From Clostridiales bacterium (GTDB taxonomy: Bacteria; Bacillota; Clostridia; Christensenellales; UBA3700): a stretch of 10,743 nt of DNA. Each line of letters starts with the position of its first letter. Position 1 is the first letter of the stretch. Where the stretch lies: contig JAAVHQ010000003.1 in the NCBI GenBank assembly GCA_014799645.1, positions 1-10,743 on the forward strand. The letters are read 5' to 3'. Both the position numbers and the translations under genes were made by a program. Positions 1 through 5,445 of the stretch are shown here, in pieces. The notes beneath the pieces are model-generated. The model was not told the DNA's origin and searched no databases. It worked only from the letters and a program-made list of their open reading frames with translations.

Positions 1-354
1 ATTGAAGAAATCAAAGGTATGACAGTACTCGAACTTAACGATTTGGTTAAGGCTATCGAAACAGAATTTGGCGTAAGCGCAGCAGCTATGGCAGTTGCAG
101 CTCCCGCAGCAGGTGGCGCAGCAGCTCCTGCAGCAGAAGAAAAGACTGAGTTTGACGTAATCTTGAAGAGCGCAGGCGCTAACAAGATGGCAGTTATCAA
201 GCTCGTTAAGGATTTGACCGGCGCAGGTCTTAAAGACGCTAAGGACCTCGTTGACAACGCTCCTAAGGCTATCAAAGAAGGTATCTCTAAGGAAGCTGCT
301 GACGAAATCGCAGGCAAACTTAAAGAAGCTGGCGCTGAAGTCGAAGTAAAATAG
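1..354 (+). CDS. rplL: 50S ribosomal protein L7/L12, 5'-truncated by the window edge
   Basis: This is the stalk protein of the large ribosomal subunit, which recruits translational GTPases. The reading frame is open from base 1 and reads IEEIKGMTVLELNDLV. The family normally has about ten residues before the conserved MTVLELNELV segment, so the ATG at 19 is internal and the true start lies upstream of the window. Visible parts are the end of the N-terminal dimerisation helix region, the Ala/Gly/Pro-rich hinge (about residues 25-47 of the visible sequence), and the globular C-terminal domain with EKTEFDVIL, KVVK-like helix, and the GLKDAKDLVDNAPKAIKEG signature, ending in EVEVK. It is probably the last gene of an rplJ-rplL operon, since a terminator follows about 180 nt downstream and nothing else is encoded between. 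Identification is certain. Confidence 0.97.
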   Translation: MEEIKGMTVLELNDLVKAIETEFGVSAAAMAVAAPAAGGAAAPAAEEKTEFDVILKSAGANKMAVIKLVKDLTGAGLKDAKDLVDNAPKAIKEGISKEAADEIAGKLKEAGAEVEVK

Positions 355-371
355 TTTGACTCATAAGTAGG

Positions 372-477
372 CTACGCTAGTCTAAAACACGTCTTTTCCG
401 CCAATCTAGCATTTGGCTCACACCGACGTACGGCAAGTACGACGATGCTCGTCAAACGCTATCTTGACAAAAAATCC
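372..477. repeat. Palindromic intergenic repeat, copy 1 (R1)
   Basis: This is an imperfect palindrome of about 80-105 nt centred at 434. The core is CGTAC (427-431), GGCAA loop, GTACG (437-441). Flanking arms are loosely complementary and end in TTTT (394-397) opposite AAAA (471-474), symmetric about the same centre. A second element at 4495-4599 has the same core, the same arm lengths and the same outer sequences (TTTT..CC on the left, GACAAAA on the right). It begins about 17 nt after the rplL stop, between the gene and its terminator. The family is unknown to me; boundaries are approximate. Confidence 0.6.
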
Positions 478-532
478 GTAATTTTATTTCTCGCGTATAT
501 ACTTTCTCGTCAAACAAAGAAATTATGAAATT

Positions 533-565
533 AAGAGTATAGTTATAAGACTGTACTCTTTTTTT
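533..565 (+). terminator. Intrinsic terminator after rplL and R1
   Basis: The stem AAGAGTATAGT (533-543) pairs with ACTGTACTCTT (550-560) with one G-T wobble around a 6-nt loop, followed by an uninterrupted T tract (559-565). It is the first convincing terminator after the rplL stop and sits just before the promoter of the next gene. Confidence 0.8.
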
Positions 566-580
566 ATAGTCGCGCATCGC

Positions 581-609
581 TTGAAGTACGCCGACAAAAG
601 TGATATAAT
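581..609 (+). promoter_or_regulatory. Sigma-A type promoter with extended -10 for the S41 gene
   Basis: TTGAAG (581-586), a 17-nt spacer, and TATAAT (604-609) preceded by TG at 601-602 (TGATATAAT). The expected start of transcription is near 616. A ribosome binding site AGAGG (623-627) and the ATG at 635 follow at normal distances. Confidence 0.75.
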
Positions 610-634
610 TTATAAGTGTAATAGAGGTAAACAA

Positions 635-961
635 ATGAATATAAAAACTTGGGTAGAGAATAATCGTAAAATCATTAAGATAGCAAGTATATCATTTCTT
701 GGTATATTGGCTGTTCTTACTTTTGCTCTTATTCCTATAAATATATTCTGCGCTAATTTTCCAAGATGGGTTACAATACTATTGAGCGTGCTTTTTTGCG
801 GTGGGTTGGTCGCATACCTTATTTTTTTCAAGACTAAACTTGTTACAAAAATAATTCTACCGATAATTTTGGACTTGTCGCTGTCTTTTGTTCGATTGTT
901 CCGTATATTCTTCCGTATTGGAATTCGTATGCTTTCAAAGGCTATAACGGTAAAATATTGA
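635..961 (+). CDS. N-terminal membrane part of a split S41 peptidase gene
   Basis: The start at ATG 635 is chosen because AGAGG lies 7 nt upstream and the strong promoter at 581-609 would exclude the longer frame beginning at 581. The 108-residue product has a basic N-terminus and hydrophobic segments at about residues 15-38 and 44-65, with a third beginning near 70. After about residue 78 the sequence in this frame turns into an Arg-rich stretch and stops at 961. At the same place the +1-numbered frame (open from 838) continues the hydrophobic segment as FGLVAVFCSIVPYILPYW and runs directly into the S41 protease. I infer that this ORF and the next one are two halves of one gene of about 498 codons, broken by loss of one T in the run at 867-870. 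On its own the product would be a small membrane protein of no recognisable family. Confidence 0.6.
   Translation: MNIKTWVENNRKIIKIASISFLGILAVLTFALIPINIFCANFPRWVTILLSVLFCGGLVAYLIFFKTKLVTKIILPIILDLSLSFVRLFRIFFRIGIRMLSKAITVKY
866..871 (+). other. Probable frameshift site within the S41 gene
   Basis: Adding one T to the TTTT run (867-870) changes ATT TTG GAC to ATT TTT GGA and joins the membrane ORF (from 635) to the protease ORF in a single frame ending at 2130. The heptamer at 865-871 (A ATT TTG) does not fit the X XXY YYZ slippery pattern, so programmed -1 shifting is not favoured. A real mutation or a sequencing or assembly indel are both possible. Confidence 0.55.
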
Positions 962-2130
962 ATTATGATGAAATTGTTTCGTATGAAGTCGCCAAAGAAG
1001 ACTTTAATGCGCTTATCAAGCATCTTGAAAGGATACATCCTATGTTCAAAGATGGGATTACGGAAGAAATACAAACCGCATACAATGCGTCTTTGGAGAG
1101 GTTGCAAAGCAAAGATAAAATTACCGTAAACGATTTGCGACGGGAAATACAATCGGTTTTGCACCTTATGGGCGACGCGCATACTTCAACTTACAACAGT
1201 TATCCCAACGACGCGTACTTAAAGGCTATTCCGCAAAAATATAGTCAAGGATACGATATAACCTCTATCAACGGTGATACGGTAAAGGTAATTTACGAAA
1301 ATGCAAAGCCTTATTACTGTTATGAAACGGAAGATTGGATAAATATTGATTTAGGCAGTCTTGCAACTCTTGATTTTTTGGGTTATTCCGAGCCGTTTAC
1401 TTACAAGTGGTCTGACGGCGAAAACGTAATAGAGGAAACGTACAATGCAAGCGACTTTGTAAGCTGGGACGAATTTGATGAAATTCGCAATGAGTATTAC
1501 ACGCAGAGCGAACCGAAAGACTTTGTGTATTATGATATTGACGAGCAAAAGAGCCTTGCGATCCTTACTCTTACTCAATGCGTTTACAATCAGACATATA
1601 TTGATTGCGTAAAGTCGATGTTTGAAGAAGTCAAAGAAAAGAACATCAAAAACGTAGCGGTTGATTTGCGCGGAAACGGCGGCGGCAGCTCAATGGTGGG
1701 CAACGAGTTTATAAAGTATCTTCCCATTGACAGCTATTATGACGGTTCGTATGATTGGCGTTGGGGCTTTTTGGAATTTCACAGCAGCCCTAGAATATCC
1801 AATAATCAGTACGCGAATTTACTGTTTGACGGAAACGTCTACATACTTACCGATTATGATTCTTTTTCGGCGGCAAAGGATTTTGCTATGCTTATACAAG
1901 ATAATCGTTTGGGCAAAGTGGTAGGCGAACCGCCGGCTAACGCTGTAAACGGCTATGGCGAAGTAACGTATTTCTTTTTGCCAAATACGGGATTGTTTGT
2001 ACAAATATCTACCAAAAAATGGTATAGGATAGACAGTACCAACACTGATGAATACGTTATGCCGGACTATCCTTGCAATAGCAATGACTGTTTTGACAAA
2101 CTTTATGAAGTGATAAATACCGAAAAGTGA
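958..2130 (+). CDS. S41 family serine peptidase, catalytic part (frameshifted gene)
   Basis: This is a C-terminal-processing-peptidase-type (S41) serine protease, expected outside the membrane. Counting from the TTG at 958: a helical N-terminal domain (residues 8-80) ends in the family motif MGDAHTS (71-77). The protease core has VAVDLRGNGGG (233-243), then VYILTDYDSFSAAKDFA (294-310), where S304 fits the catalytic serine, followed by GKVVGEPP (319-326), and LPNTGLFVQIS (341-351). No clear PDZ domain is visible. The TTG start overlaps the preceding stop by 4 nt but has no ribosome binding site of its own, and the frame remains open upstream to 838 with a hydrophobic segment leading in. The true N-terminus is therefore most likely the ORF starting at 635, with a single-base indel between. 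The substrate is unknown. Catalytic residues look intact, so the damage, if real, is recent or is an assembly error. Confidence 0.8.
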   Translation: MNYDEIVSYEVAKEDFNALIKHLERIHPMFKDGITEEIQTAYNASLERLQSKDKITVNDLRREIQSVLHLMGDAHTSTYNSYPNDAYLKAIPQKYSQGYDITSINGDTVKVIYENAKPYYCYETEDWINIDLGSLATLDFLGYSEPFTYKWSDGENVIEETYNASDFVSWDEFDEIRNEYYTQSEPKDFVYYDIDEQKSLAILTLTQCVYNQTYIDCVKSMFEEVKEKNIKNVAVDLRGNGGGSSMVGNEFIKYLPIDSYYDGSYDWRWGFLEFHSSPRISNNQYANLLFDGNVYILTDYDSFSAAKDFAMLIQDNRLGKVVGEPPANAVNGYGEVTYFFLPNTGLFVQISTKKWYRIDSTNTDEYVMPDYPCNSNDCFDKLYEVINTEK

Positions 2131-2145
2131 AGAAGTTGAAAACTA

Positions 2146-2175
2146 TTGACTACGTAGTTTGGGATATGGTAAAAT
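2146..2175 (+). promoter_or_regulatory. Extended -10 promoter for hisC
   Basis: TTGACT (2146-2151), an 18-nt spacer, and TAAAAT (2170-2175) preceded by TG at 2167-2168. It lies 16 nt after the S41 stop. The ribosome binding site AAAGGCGGA (2192-2200) is 8 nt before the hisC ATG. Confidence 0.7.
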
Positions 2176-2208
2176 AATCGTACTAGCAAATAAAGGCGGA
2201 ATGAACGT

Positions 2209-3285
2209 ATGAACTATTTGTCAAAGATATGCAGGTCGATTCAACCATATATGGCGGGAGAACAGCCGCAGGACAAGAAGTATGTCAAATTGAATACGAA
2301 TGAAAATCCTTATCCACCGTGTCCGGGCGTGGAAGAGTTTCTCAAAAGCTATGACGCTGACAAGTTAAAACTTTATCCCGACCCCAACAATACGGCATTG
2401 GTGGCAAAAATTGCGAAAAAGCACGGCTTGAAGCCGGCAAACGTATTTGTGGGCAACGGCAGCGACGAAGTGCTGGCAATGTGTTTCCCCACGTTTTTTG
2501 ACAAGGACGGCGACGGAGTAGCATACTCGGACGTGACCTATTCTTTCTATAAGGTATGGGCAAAGATGTTCGAGATAGAATCGGTAGTAATACCTTTGAT
2601 GGACGATTTTAGATTCGACGCAAGCGCGTTCAAGCAAGCTAAGTGTCAGGGTATGATTATCTGCAACCCAAACGCTCCTACCGGACTTATTGTCAACAGA
2701 CTTGATTTGATGGCTATTATCGAGGCAAATCCCGAAAAGGTCATTATTATCGACGAAGCGTACGCAGATTTTTGTAATTGCTCTATGGCGAATTACGTTT
2801 CCAAATATCCCAATTTGCTTATTGTAAGGACGTTTTCCAAGTCATATTCTTTGGCGGGAGTAAGATGCGGTTACGCTATCGGCAACGAGGTTCTCATCAA
2901 CGGATTGAAGACTATAAAGGATTCTATCAACAGTTATACCGTCAACAGACTTACAGAAGGAATTGCTATAAAGGCTCTTGAAAACAACAAGTATTTCACG
3001 GCTCAAGTAGACAAAATCATCGCGACGAGAGATTTGTACGCGGACAAGTTGAGAGAGTTGGGATTTGACGTATTGCCCTCGAACAGCAACTTCCTCTTTG
3101 CGACGCATAATGAAATTGCGGCGAGCGAATTGTATTATCAGTTGAAAAAACTCGGCGTGCTTGTCAGACACTTCAATCAAGCGAGAATAGACAATTATTT
3201 GCGTATTACCGTAGGTTCGGACGAGGAAATGGATGCGCTTATCAAAGCCTTGAAAAAGATAATTGACGACGCCAAAGCGAACTAA
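2209..3285 (+). CDS. hisC: Histidinol-phosphate aminotransferase-like PLP enzyme
   Basis: This is a fold-type I PLP aminotransferase of 358 residues, the usual HisC length. HisC transfers an amino group between glutamate and imidazole acetol phosphate in histidine synthesis. Landmarks are KLNTNENPYPP (27-37, substrate loop), YPDPN (56-60), GNGSDEVL (82-89, cofactor phosphate), NPNAPTG (153-159), IIDEAYADF (180-188, with D182 contacting the pyridine nitrogen), RTFSKSYSLAGVRCGY (207-222, with K211 as the Schiff-base lysine and R219), and LRITVGS (331-337, with R332 binding the substrate carboxylate or phosphate). It has its own promoter and a hairpin after the stop, so it appears monocistronic, with no other his genes nearby. 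An orphan copy like this could instead act on a different substrate, such as aromatic amino acids or L-threonine phosphate (CobD-like). The general class is certain; the precise substrate is inferred. Confidence 0.85.
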   Translation: MNYLSKICRSIQPYMAGEQPQDKKYVKLNTNENPYPPCPGVEEFLKSYDADKLKLYPDPNNTALVAKIAKKHGLKPANVFVGNGSDEVLAMCFPTFFDKDGDGVAYSDVTYSFYKVWAKMFEIESVVIPLMDDFRFDASAFKQAKCQGMIICNPNAPTGLIVNRLDLMAIIEANPEKVIIIDEAYADFCNCSMANYVSKYPNLLIVRTFSKSYSLAGVRCGYAIGNEVLINGLKTIKDSINSYTVNRLTEGIAIKALENNKYFTAQVDKIIATRDLYADKLRELGFDVLPSNSNFLFATHNEIAASELYYQLKKLGVLVRHFNQARIDNYLRITVGSDEEMDALIKALKKIIDDAKAN

Positions 3286-3321
3286 ATTTGACAAAAAAAG
3301 ACACAAGCGGAAAAAATCTAC

Positions 3322-3355
3322 AAAGATACTACTTTGAAAAGGTGGTATCTTTTTT
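3322..3355 (+). terminator. Hairpin with T tract after hisC, overlapping the next gene's ribosome binding site
   Basis: AAAGATACTAC (3322-3332) pairs with GTGGTATCTTT (3342-3352), with one T-G wobble and a 9-nt loop, followed by T's to 3355. By form it is an intrinsic terminator for hisC. The sequence AAAGGTGG (3338-3345) in the loop and 3' arm is also the only Shine-Dalgarno-like sequence for the gene starting at 3358, so folding would hide it. Confidence 0.65.
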
Positions 3356-3357
3356 AT

Positions 3358-4482
3358 ATGGAAAAATATTTGACCTTGACGAGCGACAATATTCAAGAAA
3401 GCGTAGCCAAAGAGTGCTCGGCTGTAATGCCAGGCGGTCACGTCGGATTTTGCTGCCAAAGCAAGGATAGAGCGTATGCCGAGAGCGTAGCAGACGGCAT
3501 TTCTAGGTTTGAATACAAGGTCACTTTTATAGAATATCCCGACGGTGTTGAGGTGAGTTCCGACACGGTTTTGGACGTAGTGCATTCCGAGGACGATATA
3601 AGGTTTTTTGTCGGCGTAGGCGATAGGGTAATCGCATCTATGCTCGCCGAGGCGACAAAGTCGAGGGATATGGAATACGTACTCGTATCCACTTCGCCCG
3701 ACGTCAACGGCGTGGGGTACGATATAGATTGCAAAGACGAGGACAAGGCTACTTCGCCGAGATGCGTATTCGTAGACAGAAATATTTTGGACTGTCCTTA
3801 TCCGTACGCGGACGTCGTGAGCAGTATTTTTTCACATAGAGTAGAGTTGATAGAAAAGAAATATATCCACTATCTTAGCCGTCGCTTTGACGAAAAAAAG
3901 TTGGCGGAAGAGGAAAAGCTGCTTGACGACATTATTGCCGACGGCAATATGAGCGACAGGAAAAGGCTATTTGAAGGTATAGCGCAGTACTCGTCTCTCG
4001 ATAGAGAGAAATTCAATTCATCAAATGCGATTATGACTAGTCTTTTGGGGGAATTGGCTTTGACGGCAAGCGTGGGCGATTGCCGACTTTTGTCGGCTAT
4101 TACTCTGCTCAAATACTACAAGACTATACTGTCCGTTGAGGACTATTATCTTACAATCCCTCTCGATATATCGCCAAAGTGCAGACGGCTTTCCAAACTT
4201 ATGAACGTAGGCATAAGCGATATTATCTCAAAAGTTCAAGATAGAAAATATGAGCCAAAGTGGCTGTATATCCACAGCGAGTATAGGGAAGACTTGCTTG
4301 CCGAGGTTCTCGCCCTTGAAGAGAAATCCAAGAAGATTATCAAGAGCGCAAAGAGGTTTATGGCAGATGTGGGCTATCATTTGGGCGATGACTTTGACAG
4401 CAATTATCTTATAGAGATCGTATATAATATGTCGCCGCTTGTTGATGAATGTTCGCTCGTTGCAATGGCGGATATTCTTTAA
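3358..4482 (+). CDS. Hypothetical protein, distant resemblance to glycerol-1-phosphate dehydrogenase-like enzymes
   Basis: I do not recognise this 374-residue protein with confidence. The start ATG 3358 is preferred over the in-frame TTG at 3334, which lies in the hairpin loop upstream; AAGGTGG is about 12 nt before the ATG. No signal peptide or membrane segment is visible. The N-terminal half is alternating strand and helix, with FFVGVGDRVIASMLAEATK (83-101) and EYVLVSTSPDVNGVGYD (106-122). These are placed like the glycine-rich nucleotide loop and the following conserved strand of the glycerol-1-phosphate or iron-type alcohol dehydrogenase fold. The C-terminal half is helical with an acidic/basic stretch (about 163-206). 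The His-rich metal site expected in the active family (around 225-260) is not apparent. If the fold assignment is right, this is a catalytically degenerate or repurposed member. The fold guess is inference from pattern only. Confidence 0.75.
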   Translation: MEKYLTLTSDNIQESVAKECSAVMPGGHVGFCCQSKDRAYAESVADGISRFEYKVTFIEYPDGVEVSSDTVLDVVHSEDDIRFFVGVGDRVIASMLAEATKSRDMEYVLVSTSPDVNGVGYDIDCKDEDKATSPRCVFVDRNILDCPYPYADVVSSIFSHRVELIEKKYIHYLSRRFDEKKLAEEEKLLDDIIADGNMSDRKRLFEGIAQYSSLDREKFNSSNAIMTSLLGELALTASVGDCRLLSAITLLKYYKTILSVEDYYLTIPLDISPKCRRLSKLMNVGISDIISKVQDRKYEPKWLYIHSEYREDLLAEVLALEEKSKKIIKSAKRFMADVGYHLGDDFDSNYLIEIVYNMSPLVDECSLVAMADIL

Positions 4483-4494
4483 TATAGTAACCGA

Positions 4495-4599
4495 CTGCGT
4501 ATAGCGGCACACATTTTGCCTGATCTTCAAGACGACACTCGGGGTCACGTACACAAAGTACGCTCACCACTCGGTCGCTCTTGCTAAGACAAAATCTGC
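4495..4599. repeat. Palindromic intergenic repeat, copy 2 (R2)
   Basis: This copy has the same architecture as the copy at 372-477. The core is CGTAC (4548-4552), ACAAA loop, GTACG (4558-4562). The outer ends ATTTTG (4513-4518) and CAAAAT (4590-4595) are complementary and symmetric about 4555, giving an imperfect hairpin of 83 nt. It starts about 12 nt after the preceding stop codon. Related CACCACTC-containing sequence continues to about 4620 and ends in a T run (4625-4631). No open frame of coding character crosses it. Confidence 0.6.
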
Positions 4600-4661
4600 A
4601 CCACTCTCCGCACTCGCAACAAACTTTTTTTAAATGGATAGAAAAATAAGAATTTTGCAAA

Positions 4662-4686
4662 GCCCTGCTAGCAATGCTAGCAGGGC
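4662..4686. terminator. Perfect 11-bp palindrome, terminator-like
   Basis: GCCCTGCTAGC (4662-4672) and GCTAGCAGGGC (4676-4686) are perfectly complementary around an AAT loop. The plus-strand tail is ATAATTTTA, only moderately T-rich. The minus-strand tail is TTTGCAAAATT. It probably terminates transcription from the gene ending at 4482, but the weak U tract leaves room for another role, such as an mRNA 3' stabiliser or protein binding site. Confidence 0.5.
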
Positions 4687-4763
4687 ATAATTTTACTATG
4701 TTAATAAAATTAAAAAGATACAGATAATTATAAGTTCCAATAGAATATCCCAAGTCCAAGGCG

Positions 4764-4845
4764 GTAAGTGTGTTTGCAATTTAGTATATCATTTTTTGGG
4801 CAACGTCCCAAAAAGATGCCCGATACTAAATGCAAATTCACTTAC
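4764..4845. repeat. 82-nt imperfect inverted repeat (long hairpin)
   Basis: Nested complementary blocks run from the ends inward. GTAAGTG (4764-4770) pairs with CACTTAC (4839-4845), TTTGCA (4773-4778) with TGCAAA (4831-4836), TTTAGTAT (4780-4787) with ATACTAAA (4823-4830), and ATTTTTTGGG (4791-4800) with the block at 4807-4817, closing on a 6-nt loop (4801-4806). Only small bulges interrupt it. There is no protein in it. It could be a small non-autonomous mobile element (MITE-like) or a structured RNA. No direct repeat at the flanks is obvious to me. Confidence 0.6.
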
Positions 4846-4876
4846 AAGCAAAACCCTCAAAAAAGTATTAAATTAT

Positions 4877-4899
4877 GTCGACTTACGTCGACTTTTTTT
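4877..4899 (+). terminator. Small hairpin with T7 tract
   Basis: GTCGAC (4877-4882), TTAC loop, GTCGAC (4887-4892), then seven T's (4893-4899). It is a short but typical intrinsic terminator shape, and would isolate the operon starting at 4977 from the structured region upstream. Confidence 0.5.
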
Positions 4900-4914
4900 A
4901 TTCTCAAATTCTTT

Positions 4915-4943
4915 GTATAAATCTCGTTTTCCTGTCAACAATA
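4915..4943 (+). promoter_or_regulatory. Weak candidate promoter upstream of the YwmB-like/M23 operon
   Basis: GTATA (4915-4919), 17 nt, then AACAATA (4937-4943) is a partial match (perfect -35, 5 of 7 at -10) to the forespore pattern GHATR-17/18-CATnHTA. It is reported because the downstream genes look sporulation-related. No good sigma-A promoter is visible here; TATAAA at 4916-4921 lacks a -35. Confidence 0.25.
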
Positions 4944-4976
4944 CCAATATCAAATCAATAAGGCAGGCGAGAGATA

Positions 4977-5435
4977 ATGAAATCAATAGCTGTATACATA
5001 CTCGGAATTACTTTTCTTTCTTTGATACTAATGGCAATCGGTATGCAAGTGAAAGTCCCCGACGGAGCGGTCGAAATGCAAGTGTATTCCCGTACTCTTC
5101 CTTTTGAGGGCGAGTATCAAGCCGTCGACAAGATGAGCAACTTCAATATTTACCATTACGATAAAGTCATAGGTATAAAAGACAATCGTTTGGACAATAC
5201 TCTGGGTGTTGCTTACATATATCCGAAAGAAAGCGCAGAGGTGAATGAGCTGATAGAAAAGTTTTCCGCGAAAATTCACTACACTCAAGATTTAGAAGAC
5301 GGCGTGACCTACTATGGTTATTGCAAAGGCTATGACAAGAGCGTGGAGATAGACAACAAGGAAATCAATATTCAAATTGTAAGCAATAAAGACAACATCA
5401 TTGTAGGCTTTCCGCTGATTATGGGAAGTTATTAG
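4977..5435 (+). CDS. Short YwmB-like (DUF1779-type) membrane-anchored protein
   Basis: The 152-residue product has one N-terminal hydrophobic segment (about residues 4-24) with little positive charge before it, then an extracytoplasmic domain. The C-terminal part, KEINIQIVSNKDNIIVGFPLIMGSY (about 128-152), resembles the end of YwmB-family proteins, where an NxQ strand is followed by a conserved GxPxIxxxY close. The domain is shorter than in Bacillus YwmB, which is about 245 residues, so only one half of the usual repeat may remain. AGG at 4965-4967 is 9 nt upstream of the ATG. The stop codon overlaps the ribosome binding site of the M23 gene, so the two are translationally linked. In Bacillus, ywmB lies close to murAA, spoIID and spoIIQ, which supports the family guess by context. 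The function of YwmB is not well defined. Confidence 0.75.
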   Translation: MKSIAVYILGITFLSLILMAIGMQVKVPDGAVEMQVYSRTLPFEGEYQAVDKMSNFNIYHYDKVIGIKDNRLDNTLGVAYIYPKESAEVNELIEKFSAKIHYTQDLEDGVTYYGYCKGYDKSVEIDNKEINIQIVSNKDNIIVGFPLIMGSY

Positions 5436-5445
5436 GAGGTAAAAG

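Noticed and set aside
19..354. ATG at 19 as the start of rplL
   Set aside because: The frame is open to base 1 and encodes the conserved residues that precede MTVLEL in L7/L12, so this ATG is internal.
865..871. Programmed -1 frameshift in the S41 gene
   Set aside because: A ATT TTG does not allow standard re-pairing of both tRNAs and no downstream pseudoknot or strong stem is evident; a simple indel is more likely.
610..1182. Long minus-strand ORF opposite the S41 gene (190 codons)
   Set aside because: It lacks a ribosome binding site and shows no protein family features; the plus strand has clear promoter, RBS and S41 motifs.
3334..3357. TTG at 3334 as start of the gene ending at 4482
   Set aside because: It lies inside the loop of the hairpin and has no ribosome binding site; the ATG at 3358 has one.
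2842..3585. Long minus-strand ORF across hisC and the next gene (247 codons)
   Set aside because: It is antisense to conserved HisC residues and crosses the hairpin; it looks like a codon-bias shadow.
372..4599. R1 and R2 as CRISPR repeats or terminal repeats of one transposon
   Set aside because: They are 4 kb apart, diverged, palindromic themselves, and the genes between them are ordinary chromosomal genes without a transposase.
4796..5107. Plus-strand ORF of 103 codons overlapping the YwmB-like gene
   Set aside because: It begins within the 82-nt hairpin, crosses the T7 terminator, has no ribosome binding site and no family features.
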